Assembly (NCBI RefSeq): GCF_006265165.1
Contig: NZ_VDCH01000025.1
Location: 1-37,209, forward strand
Origin: Chlorobaculum thiosulfatiphilum
GTDB taxonomy: Bacteria > Bacteroidota > Chlorobiia > Chlorobiales > Chlorobiaceae
Reading direction: 5' to 3'
DNA length: 37,209 nucleotides
Every line of letters begins with the position of its first letter. Positions within the stretch are counted from its first letter, which is position 1. This document shows, piece after piece, positions 25,809-35,039 of this stretch. Below the pieces are notes generated by a model. The model worked only from the letters and a program-made list of their open reading frames with translations. It made no database searches and had not been told where the DNA came from. Made by a program: the position numbers and the translations under genes.

Positions 25809-26726
25809 TCATGCTTGCAGCCCCTGAATTTTCTGGATAGTGTATTGACCGGCGGATTCTATTGCTACGTATTCACCATCTGATTTCAGGAATCGATGAC
25901 GCAATGGGTTTGTAGCCTTGGGGTTATGAACAACATATTTTGGCTCACTTCCACCAAAAACTGAATGGCCGTTGATATCAAGTGCCCAAATTGCACTGAT
26001 CTGATCGAAACGTTCGTCCCAGAATGTATTCGTTGATATAACAGCGTCATTTTGATTTCTAACCGATGGTCGATACGAATGATCTACCTCCTTTACCTCT
26101 AAGCTCTTTCGATCAAAATGTATTTGATACGCCCCGAAACCAAAGACAACTTCAGCAGCTACGGGATGATGACTGATTCCCATTATTGAGGAGAAAGGAC
26201 CATTTCTCAACCGACAACCATTTACTGCGATAACGAAAACATCTTCTGGCGATACCACATTGCTCGATAAATATGAATCAAGCTTATCTGCTTTTGCTTT
26301 GATGGCGCTTGTCCAGCGCAACAAAATTTCTTGCTGCGGAAAAGACCAGTTTTTTCCGGGATCGCAATTTAACCAGTCCTCAGGAAGGCCTGAAGGCTCG
26401 GGGCAAATAACTTCAATCCAAACCCGCTTTTCGCCATCTGTTACCAAAAAATCTGGCCCTGAACCCAGATTCAGCCTTGACGGAAAATCTTTTTCTTTCA
26501 GCAAGGAATACACCAAAGCCTCTGAAATGCATGACCAGGTTTTCCCTTTTTCCATACACATCATTTCAACAAAAAATTTAGGATCACATAATCCACTGGA
26601 GGCAAATGATTCGCATGTAGCTGTCATTGCTTGTCGCCATGCGTCAGCATTCACGTTATCGTATGGAATGATGTGCCGTAGCGATGCTTCGATCATGATG
26701 CTTGTGAAATTATATTGTTTCCGCAT
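25809..26726 (-). CDS. Putative PD-(D/E)XK-like nuclease, AT-rich, probably acquired
   Basis: This 305-residue protein is not firmly recognised. An alpha-beta pattern like restriction-type nucleases is visible: Glu69 in the helix CISEALVYSLLKEKDF, then GPDFLVTDGEKRVWIEVI (Asp92, Glu105). A following helix has QQEILLRWTSAIKAKADKLD with well-spaced Arg/Lys residues, and VSPEDVFVIAVNG is the next strand. The usual Lys of ExK is replaced by Ile107, so activity would need a relocated Lys. The gene is visibly richer in A+T than its neighbours, a sign of horizontal transfer. No methyltransferase gene adjoins it. The ATG at 26726 has AGGAG four bases upstream. A restriction-like or antiphage role is a guess. 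Confidence 0.6.
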   Translation of the reverse strand: MRKQYNFTSIMIEASLRHIIPYDNVNADAWRQAMTATCESFASSGLCDPKFFVEMMCMEKGKTWSCISEALVYSLLKEKDFPSRLNLGSGPDFLVTDGEKRVWIEVICPEPSGLPEDWLNCDPGKNWSFPQQEILLRWTSAIKAKADKLDSYLSSNVVSPEDVFVIAVNGCRLRNGPFSSIMGISHHPVAAEVVFGFGAYQIHFDRKSLEVKEVDHSYRPSVRNQNDAVISTNTFWDERFDQISAIWALDINGHSVFGGSEPKYVVHNPKATNPLRHRFLKSDGEYVAIESAGQYTIQKIQGLQA

Positions 26727-28566
<1,840 letters not shown>

Positions 28567-28567
28567 G

Positions 28568-28972
28568 ATGCTTGCCGACTCGATGCGCCTGAAAATTCTG
28601 CTGCCCTACAAGGTGTTCGCCGTCAAAGAGCGGGTGCTGAACATCGTCGCCGAAACGGAGCGTGGCTCGTACGGCTTCCTGCCCAACCGGCTCGACTGCA
28701 TTGCGCCGCTCGTGCCGGGCATTTTGAGCTACCGCGCTGAGAACGAGGACGAAACCTTCGTTGCGGTCGATCAGGGCATCCTCGTCAAAACCGGCCCGGA
28801 GGTGGTGGTGTCGGTGCGCCACGCCATCGGCGGAGTCGATCTCGGCCTTCTCGAATCGGCGGTGAAACGGGAGTTTGTCGATCTCGATGAGCGGGAGCGA
28901 AGCGTTCGCGGCTCGATGGCCAGGCTGGAGAGCAGCTTCATCCGGCGATACATGGAGCTGAAACATGGATGA
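28568..28972 (+). CDS. atpC: N-type ATPase, F1 subunit epsilon
   Basis: This central-stalk subunit couples rotation to F1 and may inhibit hydrolysis. The 134-residue protein has the N-terminal beta-sandwich (MRLKILLPYKVFAVKERV, then RGSYGFLPNRLDCIAPLVPG, matching the GxxGILPxH region of epsilon). A C-terminal helical part, VDLDERERSVRGSMARLESS, ends in FIRRYMELKHG. The ATG at 28568 lies one base after the atpD stop, with GGAGG at 28558-28562; longer upstream starts would overlap atpD needlessly. Its last codons overlap the atpQ start by 8 bases. Confidence 0.9.
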   Translation: MLADSMRLKILLPYKVFAVKERVLNIVAETERGSYGFLPNRLDCIAPLVPGILSYRAENEDETFVAVDQGILVKTGPEVVVSVRHAIGGVDLGLLESAVKREFVDLDERERSVRGSMARLESSFIRRYMELKHG

Positions 28973-29288
28973 GCGCAAAATCGGCAAACTGTCGGCGAAG
29001 GGCAAGCCGCTCGACGAGCGGGTCGGCGACCGCGAACTGCGCAAAATCAAGGCGCGCAAAGAGGTGACGCGAAGCATCTGGGAGGGGTTCGCCATGTTCG
29101 GCATCATCGGCTGGTCGGTGGCGATTCCGATGCTCGCGGGCGTCGCGCTCGGCGTCTGGCTCGACGGCAACTATCCGTCGAAACACTCATGGACGCTGAC
29201 CATGATTGTCATCGGCCTCGTCATCGGATGCCTGAATGCCTGGCGCTGGGTCTCGGAGGAGAGCCGGAAAATCAACAAGGAGGAGTGA
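28965..29288 (+). CDS. atpQ: N-type ATPase accessory membrane subunit AtpQ
   Basis: This 107-residue protein has a basic N-terminus (about 40 residues, LRKIKARKEVTRSIWEGFAM) and two membrane helices, about 45-66 and 76-93, separated by the short GNYPSKHSWT loop. This AtpI-like hairpin occupies the second accessory slot characteristic of N-ATPase operons. AtpI relatives help assemble the c ring; a similar role is likely here. It overlaps atpC by 8 bases and is followed one base later by atpR, so translation is tightly coupled. Confidence 0.85.
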   Translation: MDERKIGKLSAKGKPLDERVGDRELRKIKARKEVTRSIWEGFAMFGIIGWSVAIPMLAGVALGVWLDGNYPSKHSWTLTMIVIGLVIGCLNAWRWVSEESRKINKEE

Positions 29289-29289
29289 A

Positions 29290-29592
29290 ATGACAACAAA
29301 TCTGCTGGCGGCTTTCGGAGGATTTTTGCTCGGCCTCATCTTTTTCGGCGGACTCTGGCTGACGGTGAAGCGCGGCCTCGCTTCGCCGCGTCCGGCGCTG
29401 CTCTTCCTCTCCAGCTCGCTGTTGCGCACGGCAATCGTGATCAGCGGATTTCTCTTCATTTCGGCGGGTGACGCTGGACGGTTGCTCCTCGCCGTCGGCG
29501 GCTTCGTGGCGGCCAAAGCGCTGAGCGTCGCCCTCGGACGCCGCAACGGCGCATCGGAAAATCTCGACAAAAAGGAGAAGGCATGCATCTGA
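29290..29592 (+). CDS. atpR: N-type ATPase accessory membrane subunit AtpR
   Basis: This 100-residue protein with three predicted membrane helices (about 4-22, 35-57 and 60-80) is found in N-ATPase operons and not in standard F-type ones. Conserved-looking basic residues face the membrane centre region (TVKRGLASPRPALLF, SSLLRTAIV). An interaction with the c-subunit carboxylates has been proposed for the family, but nothing here proves it. The ATG at 29290 has AGGAG seven bases upstream; an in-frame upstream ATG would run back into atpQ. It overlaps the atpB start by 10 bases. Confidence 0.85.
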   Translation: MTTNLLAAFGGFLLGLIFFGGLWLTVKRGLASPRPALLFLSSSLLRTAIVISGFLFISAGDAGRLLLAVGGFVAAKALSVALGRRNGASENLDKKEKACI

Positions 29593-30253
29593 GCAGCGAT
29601 CAGGTCATTTTGTGGCAGTCGGGTTTCGTGAAGCTCAACCTGACCATTGTCACCACTTGGGCGCTGATGCTGCTGCTCGCGGGCGGTTCGGCCTTCATCA
29701 CCCGGCGGCTCTCGACCAGCATCACGATTTCGCGCTGGCAGAGCGTGCTGGAAATCATCGTCACGATGGCCCGCCAGCAGATCGGCGAGGTCGGTCTGGA
29801 AAAACCCGAAAAGTACCTCCCTACATCGCCACGCTCTTCCTCTTCATCGCCACGTCCAACCTCTGCACCATCATTCCCGGCTACGAGCCGCCGACCGGTT
29901 CGCTCTCCACCACGGCGGCGCTCGCGCTTTCGGTCTTCATCGCCGTGCCGCTCTTCGGCATCGCCGGAAGCGGGCTGAAAGGCTATCTCAAAAGCTATAT
30001 CGATCCAACGCCGATCATGCTGCCATTCAACATCATCGGAGACTTCACCCGCACGATGGCGCTCGCCGTGCGTCTGTTCGGCAACATGATGAGCGGCGAC
30101 ATGATCCTCGTCATTCTGCTGACGATTTCGCCATTGATTTTCCCGGTGCTGATGAGCATCCTCGGCCTGTTGACCGGCATGGTGCAGGCCTACATCTTCA
30201 GCATCCTCGCCACGGTCTATATCGCGGCGGCAACCAGAACCCGTGAAAAATAA
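29583..30253 (+). pseudogene. atpB: N-type ATPase, Fo subunit a, split by a one-base frameshift
   Basis: Subunit a forms the half channels through which ions reach the c ring. The reading frame from 29583 is normal to EVGLEKPEKYL and then goes out of frame. The other frame continues perfectly with PYIATLFLFIATSN, PGYEPPTGSLSTTAALALS and MALAVRLFGNMMSGDM, which has the essential Arg of the channel. One extra C in the CCC run at 29819-29821 would restore a protein of about 223 residues. No canonical slippery heptamer is present, so programmed frameshifting is unlikely. The rest of the operon is intact, so a sequencing error is quite possible; a real lesion would disable the enzyme. Confidence 0.85.
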
Positions 30254-30278
30254 ACGAGATAACCAAACGAGAACTATC

Positions 30279-30560
30279 ATGGACACGCTTACCATCATCG
30301 CCAGCGCCTCCATCGTCACCGCAGGGCTGACCATCGGCATCGGCGCTATCGGCCCGGCGCTCGGCGAAGGTCGCGCCGTTTCCTCAGCGCTCACCTCGCT
30401 CGCCCAGCAGCCCGACGCCGCATCCAGCATCACCCGTACGCTCTTCGTCGGGCTGGCCATGATCGAATCGATTGCGATCTACTGCTTCGTCATTTCGATC
30501 ATCCTGATCTTCGCCAACCCATTCTGGAACCACGCCATTTCGCAAGCCGGAGGGCGCTGA
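30279..30560 (+). CDS. atpE: N-type ATPase, Fo subunit c
   Basis: This rotor-ring subunit is a 93-residue helical hairpin. Helix 1 (about 5-40) contains GAIGPALGEGRAVSSA with Glu30; the polar loop is AQQPDAAS; helix 2 (about 54-80) contains LAMIESIAIYCF with the ion-carrying Glu63, Ser64 and Tyr68. A carboxylate in each helix is the two-carboxylate arrangement known from some Na+-type rings. Of the classic Na+ ligands, Glu, Ser and Tyr are kept, but Thr is Ile65 and the Val position is Met61, so Na+ versus H+ use is uncertain. The ATG at 30279 begins a short hydrophobic N-terminus with no long extension. Confidence 0.93.
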   Translation: MDTLTIIASASIVTAGLTIGIGAIGPALGEGRAVSSALTSLAQQPDAASSITRTLFVGLAMIESIAIYCFVISIILIFANPFWNHAISQAGGR

Positions 30561-30562
30561 AA

Positions 30563-31345
30563 ATGCTGATCGACTGGTTCACCGTGGCGGCGCAGCTCGT
30601 CAATTTCCTGATTCTGCTCTGGCTGCTCAAGCGCTTTCTCTACCAGCCGGTGCTCAAGGCGCTCGACAAGCGGGAGAAAAAAATCGCCGCCGAGCTGGAA
30701 CATGCGGCGGGCGTCGAAGCACAGGCCGCGCGGGAGAAGGCGGAGTGGCAGAAGAAGAACGATGAGTTTGAAACGCAGCGTCAGCTCATGCTGAAACAGG
30801 CCACGGACGAGGCCGGAACAAGGCGCGGCGAGCTGCTCGACACGGCGCGACAGGAGTACGAAACGCTACACTCGAAGCTGCTCGAAACCCTCAAGCGCGA
30901 GCAGGAGGAGCGGGAGGCTGAGACGGAACGGCGCGTCAGCGCCGAGATCTTTTCGGTCGCCCAAAAGCTGCTGACGGAGCTGGCCGACGAGTCGCTCGAA
31001 GCGCGCATCATCGACAAGTTCTGCCGCAAGCTCGAAGCTGGCGGGGACGGGATTGCCGGGCAATTCACCGGCGAGGACGGAACGCCGAAACAGGCGGTCG
31101 TGCGCAGCACCTTCCCGCTCACGCCGGAGCAGCGCGAGAAAGTGACCGGAACCATCGAAAAGTTGATCGGATCCGACGCTCCCCTGTCGTTCGAGATTTC
31201 CGACAAAAGCGGGTGCGGCATCGAGCTTTGCGTCGATGGTTTGTGCGTCTCGTGGCACTTCCAGGCGGCGCTCGATGCGCTGAAGCGATCTGCCGAAGCG
31301 TACCGTGAGGGCGGGGCGGAGGGAGAGGCGACGAATGCCAGATAA
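30563..31345 (+). CDS. atpF: N-type ATPase, Fo subunit b with a delta-like C-terminal domain
   Basis: This is the peripheral stalk subunit. At 260 residues it is much longer than a usual b (about 160). One membrane helix (5-25, [19 protein letters not shown]) is followed by a long charged coiled coil rich in Glu, Lys and Arg. The C-terminal part, from about 178, reads [19 protein letters not shown], then [13 protein letters not shown]. It resembles the C-terminal domain of subunit delta/OSCP, where SA-x-PLTxxQ and a GG(I/V) strand are typical. No separate delta gene is in the operon, so this domain probably does delta's job of joining the stalk to F1. It starts two bases after atpE. Confidence 0.9.
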   Translation: MLIDWFTVAAQLVNFLILLWLLKRFLYQPVLKALDKREKKIAAELEHAAGVEAQAAREKAEWQKKNDEFETQRQLMLKQATDEAGTRRGELLDTARQEYETLHSKLLETLKREQEEREAETERRVSAEIFSVAQKLLTELADESLEARIIDKFCRKLEAGGDGIAGQFTGEDGTPKQAVVRSTFPLTPEQREKVTGTIEKLIGSDAPLSFEISDKSGCGIELCVDGLCVSWHFQAALDALKRSAEAYREGGAEGEATNAR

Positions 31346-32840
31346 AAGCGGACATCCTCTGGACAAGGCGCTCGAAAGCGTCCGGCAAGCGCGCGTTGGG
31401 TGGTCGGCAGAACTCGCCCTCGTCGAGGAGGGCGTCGTGACGACCGTGCTGAACGGCATCGTCAAGATCGACGGCTTGCCGGGCGTCGGCTACGAGGAGC
31501 TGGTGCAGTTTCACGACAACCTCTACGGCATCGCCTTCAACATCGATCCCGGCGAGGTGGGCGTCGTGCTGCTCGGCGACTACGCCAGAATCCGGACTGG
31601 TGAGCGGGCGTGGCGCACGGGGCGCGTGACCGACGTGCCGGTCGGCGAGGCGCTCATCGGGCGCGTGATCGACCCACTCGGCCAGCCGCTCGACGAACTC
31701 GGCCCGATCAGAACCACCCAGCGCCTGCCGATCATGGATCGCGACCCGGTCACCGTGCCGCTGCAAACCGGCATCAAGGTGATCGACGCCATCGTGCCGG
31801 TCGGACGCGGCCAGCGCGAGCTGATCCTCGGCGACCGCCAGACCGGCAAAACCTCCGTGGCGCTCTCGGCGATGATAAACCAGCGCGGCAACGAGGTGCT
31901 CTGCATTTACTGCGCCATCGGCCAGAAAGCGGCCTCGGTGGCCAAGGCGGTCGCAATGTTGCGCGAGCGCGGCGCGCTGGAGCACTCCATCGTGGTGGTC
32001 ACGGAAGGCAACGACCCGCCCGGCCTGCAATACATCGCGCCATACGCCGCCACCAGCATCGCCGAATACTTCATGCAGCAGGGGCGCGACGTGCTGATCG
32101 TCTATGACGATCTGACCAACCACGCCCGCGCCTACCGCGAGCTGTCACTCCTGCTCAAGCGCCCGCCGGGCCGCGAGGCGTTTCCGGGCGACATTTTCTA
32201 TATCCACTCGCGCCTTCTGGAGCGCGCCACGCACCTGCGCCGCGAACTCGGCGGCGGCTCGCTCACTGCTTTGCCGATCATCGAAACCGAGGCTCAGAAC
32301 ATCGCAGCCTACATCCCGACCAACCTGATCTCCATCACCGACGGCCAGCTCTACTTGTCGCCGACGCTCTTCGAGCTGGGCATTCTGCCTGCGGTTGACA
32401 TCGGCAAATCGGTCTCGCGCGTCGGCGGCAAGGCGCAACTCGCCGCCTACCGGTCGGTCACCGGCAGCCTCAAACTCGCCTACGCGCAGTTCGAGGAGCT
32501 GGAAAACTTCGCCCGCTTCGGCACCAGGCTCGACGAAGCGAGCCGCACCATCATCGAGCATGGCCAGCGAATCCGCGAGTGCTTCAAGCAGGACGAGTTC
32601 GACGTGCTCTCGCTCTCCGAACAGATGCTCGTGCTGCTGGCGCTGACCGGCGGCGGCTTCGAGCAGATCGCGCTGGAGAAGATGCGCGAGGCGATGGAAC
32701 AGGTGCGCAAGGCCGCTTCGGAGCTGCCGGAGGAGCTGGTGGCGCGAATTCTCTCCAGCAAGGCGCTCGATGAGGACGACCGCAGCGTCATGCTGGCGAC
32801 GGCGAACCGTGCGCTCGAACGCTTCGGGAATAGCTCATGA
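31335..32840 (+). CDS. atpA: N-type ATPase, F1 subunit alpha
   Basis: This non-catalytic nucleotide-binding subunit alternates with beta in the F1 head. The 501-residue protein has Walker A GDRQTGKT at 166-173, [15 protein letters not shown], the Walker B strand [12 protein letters not shown] and the [10 protein letters not shown] segment. The [10 protein letters not shown] motif follows in the C-terminal region. The ATG at 31335 is chosen over an upstream start because GGGAGAGG lies at 31321-31328 and it overlaps atpF by only 11 bases. It overlaps the next gene by ATGA. Confidence 0.95.
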   Translation: MPDKSGHPLDKALESVRQARVGWSAELALVEEGVVTTVLNGIVKIDGLPGVGYEELVQFHDNLYGIAFNIDPGEVGVVLLGDYARIRTGERAWRTGRVTDVPVGEALIGRVIDPLGQPLDELGPIRTTQRLPIMDRDPVTVPLQTGIKVIDAIVPVGRGQRELILGDRQTGKTSVALSAMINQRGNEVLCIYCAIGQKAASVAKAVAMLRERGALEHSIVVVTEGNDPPGLQYIAPYAATSIAEYFMQQGRDVLIVYDDLTNHARAYRELSLLLKRPPGREAFPGDIFYIHSRLLERATHLRRELGGGSLTALPIIETEAQNIAAYIPTNLISITDGQLYLSPTLFELGILPAVDIGKSVSRVGGKAQLAAYRSVTGSLKLAYAQFEELENFARFGTRLDEASRTIIEHGQRIRECFKQDEFDVLSLSEQMLVLLALTGGGFEQIALEKMREAMEQVRKAASELPEELVARILSSKALDEDDRSVMLATANRALERFGNSS

Positions 32841-33742
32841 GCGAATCGATTGAACTCCTGCGCGGCAAAATCGCCCATGCGGGCACACTCGGCTCGGTGG
32901 TCAGGACGATGAAAACGCTCGCCGCCGTCAACATCCGCCAGTACGAAGAGGCTGTGCAGGCGCTCGGCGATTACGAGCACACCATCGAGCTTGGGCTGGC
33001 GGGGTGCCTGCACCTTGCTGAAAACGGCCACTCGGCGTTCCGTCGCGAGAAGAGCAAAAATGTGCTGACCATCGCCATCGTTTTCGGCTCCGATCAGGGG
33101 CTGGTCGGCCAGTTCAACGACCTCATCGCTGAATCGGTGAAGCGGGAACTCGCCGCCATTCCGGGCTCGCTCGCCGTCATTCCGGTCGGCGAGCGAGTGC
33201 AAAGCCACCTCGAAGACGCCGCCGTCCGCACCGCAACGCTCTTCGCTCTGCCCAACTCGGTCAGCGCCATCACGCCACTGGTCGGCGACCTGCTCTCGGA
33301 GGTGGAGCGTCGGCGCGAAAAAGCCGCCGCCATCGAACTCCGCCTCTTTTACAACAGCCCGGTCAGCGGAGAACAGTACCAGCCGATCTCGACGCGCCTG
33401 CTTCCGCTCGATGACGAATGGGCTGCCGAAGTCGCCCGCCGCGTCGGAAAATGGCCGACCGGAGCGATACCCGAAATCATCAACGGAGTGCAGAGTGTGC
33501 AGTGGGCGCTGGTGCGGGAGTACCTCTTCGTCTCGCTCTTCCGGGCCTGCGCCGAATCACTCGCCGCCGAAAACGCCAGCCGCCTTTCGGCGATGCAGCG
33601 CGCCGAAAAAAACATCGACGACATGCTCGAAGAGTTGAGCCGCCTCTACAACGAACGCCGCCAAGCCGGAATCGACGAAGAGCTGTTCGACGTAGTTTCC
33701 GGCTTCCAGTCGCTTGGCGAAAATTCCGGCATGAACGCATAA
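32837..33742 (+). CDS. atpG: N-type ATPase, F1 subunit gamma
   Basis: This is the rotating central shaft. The 301-residue protein has the conserved N-terminal helix [27 protein letters not shown], with the MKTLAAV stretch in place of the usual MKMVAAAK, then the central Rossmann-like domain ([13 protein letters not shown] in the place of SDRGLCGxxN). The long C-terminal helix ends with [16 protein letters not shown], matching the ENxARMxAMxxATxNA signature. It starts by ATGA overlap with atpA and is the last gene of the operon. No clear intrinsic terminator was found in the bases after its stop. Confidence 0.93.
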   Translation: MSESIELLRGKIAHAGTLGSVVRTMKTLAAVNIRQYEEAVQALGDYEHTIELGLAGCLHLAENGHSAFRREKSKNVLTIAIVFGSDQGLVGQFNDLIAESVKRELAAIPGSLAVIPVGERVQSHLEDAAVRTATLFALPNSVSAITPLVGDLLSEVERRREKAAAIELRLFYNSPVSGEQYQPISTRLLPLDDEWAAEVARRVGKWPTGAIPEIINGVQSVQWALVREYLFVSLFRACAESLAAENASRLSAMQRAEKNIDDMLEELSRLYNERRQAGIDEELFDVVSGFQSLGENSGMNA

Positions 33743-33894
33743 GCTCCATCCTGAGCAGTAATTCCTGGCATCTCAGAGGGCCGAAAGCGTGAATCGACAA
33801 AAAATCAATGAAATGGAGTAGCGGATTCGTTGTTTCAACCAGCCAGTCTCCATTATTACGCCGCACTAAAATACTCGGCAAGACTGTTTTTTAA

Positions 33895-33904
33895 GGAATA
33901 TTCC
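33895..33904. promoter_or_regulatory. 10-bp palindrome upstream of the small secreted protein gene
   Basis: GGAATATTCC is a perfect 10-bp palindrome 57 bases before the ATG at 33962, in an AT-rich stretch that includes TATTAT at 33924-33929 as a possible -10. It could be a repressor or activator site; nothing further supports this. Confidence 0.3.
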
Positions 33905-33961
33905 GTAATTATATTTATAGATGTATTATAGAGCGTTTCGTCAATCCGAACACTTTCAGGT

Positions 33962-34198
33962 ATGGCAACCCAAAGCCTTCGAATCCTGCTGCTCCTCTCG
34001 TTTTTCATGATCGGCTGGGCGGATGTGCCGCCGGAACCTCCCTTCAGGCAATATGCGCGCTCTGACGAGCTGTCCATGCCGGAGCCAAACGAAGTTTCCG
34101 AACCGGCCACGCCGGCTGACGCGACGCCACCCGGCAATCCGGACGATACACCGCCGTCGAATCCGGATGACGCGCAACCACCCGGAAACCCCGGATGA
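33962..34198 (+). CDS. Small secreted Pro/Asp-rich protein
   Basis: This 78-residue protein is not recognised. It begins with an apparent signal peptide (MATQSLRILLLLSFFMIGWA), then a short acidic, proline-rich mature part. The C-terminus is a degenerate repeat of 8-9 residues: ATPPGNPDD, TPPSNPDD and QPPGNPG, likely disordered. Such short PPxNPDD tails occur in cell-surface or periplasmic proteins, but no function can be named. It stands alone between the N-ATPase operon and the nuclease gene. The opposite strand also has a long open frame, but only this frame has a signal peptide and repeated protein units. Confidence 0.5.
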   Translation: MATQSLRILLLLSFFMIGWADVPPEPPFRQYARSDELSMPEPNEVSEPATPADATPPGNPDDTPPSNPDDAQPPGNPG

Positions 34199-34308
34199 AA
34201 CGCAAGCGCGGTTATCACAAAATCACCCGCCAATCGGCCCTTTTTACACAGACGCTTTGCCCGTGCTCTCCGATTCAGTAGCCGATCCGTTTTTCGACCA
34301 CTACCCCG

Positions 34309-34851
34309 TCACTTGCCTCCATACCTGATCGAGTGCGCCCGGTGCAACTCGAAATTCTGGACATAGCGGCTCACCAACAGCTTGTTTCCCTTGATGACCA
34401 GAAGGTTCTCGGCATTCTTCTCTTCGGCGGCCTTGGTAAAATTGAAGGATCCGGTGATCAGTGTCGCGCGGTCGATGATGATGATCTTGTTGTGCGCAAT
34501 GGCGTGGCGGGCATCGATAAAGGTCGGGATGCGCATATGGGCCAGAAAATCCGCCTCCGTGTACCGTTCGTTACGCTGGCTTTTGTCGAGCACCGCCACC
34601 ACCTTCACGCCCCGCTTGCTCGCCTTCACGATGGCCTGCGCGATTGGCTTCGAGGTGAACGAGTAGGCCTGGATGAGAATCTCCCGCCGCGCTCCGTCGA
34701 TCTCGCGCACGATAGCCGCAGTTGCACCGCCACGGGGCGAGAAATAGACATCGATCGTGCCGGTGGATTTGATGGGAGCTGCGGTGGCGTGAGCGGGTGA
34801 GAACGGCAGCAAGACGGAAAACAGCAGGATGGCGGAGAAAAACTTCTTCAT
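34309..34851 (-). CDS. Secreted phospholipase D-family nuclease (Nuc-like)
   Basis: This is a predicted periplasmic or secreted endonuclease of the PLD superfamily, related to the single-HKD Nuc enzymes that act as dimers on DNA. The start at 34851 is chosen over a longer frame because MKKFFSAILLFSVLLPFSPAHA is a clean signal peptide; the protein is then 180 residues. The mature part has YFSPRGGATAAIVREIDGA, then IQAYSFTSKPIAQAI, and one HKD motif AHNKIIIID (His120, Lys122, Asp127) followed by GSFNFTKAAEEKNAEN. It probably degrades external nucleic acid; its place beside a restriction-modification gene may be coincidental. Confidence 0.9.
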   Translation of the reverse strand: MKKFFSAILLFSVLLPFSPAHATAAPIKSTGTIDVYFSPRGGATAAIVREIDGARREILIQAYSFTSKPIAQAIVKASKRGVKVVAVLDKSQRNERYTEADFLAHMRIPTFIDARHAIAHNKIIIIDRATLITGSFNFTKAAEEKNAENLLVIKGNKLLVSRYVQNFELHRAHSIRYGGK

Positions 34852-35039
34852 GATGGTACTACGGTGTAACTGATTGTAAATAGCGGCGCTAATGTACAAT
34901 GCCGAGCCACGGCGCGCAAGGAGATTTGCCGCCAAAAGACAATTTTTCGTTGCCTGCCGCGCCTCTCTTTGTCACAAACTTTCCGTAGCTTTCCCGTACT
35001 CTTTCAGACCCTTCCCTGCTAACTTTCCTTGTTTCCGAT

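Noticed and set aside
29583-30253. Programmed ribosomal frameshifting in atpB
   Set aside because: No X XXY YYZ slippery heptamer is present at the junction (CTCCCTAC), and atpB is not known to use frameshifting; a missed or lost base is simpler.
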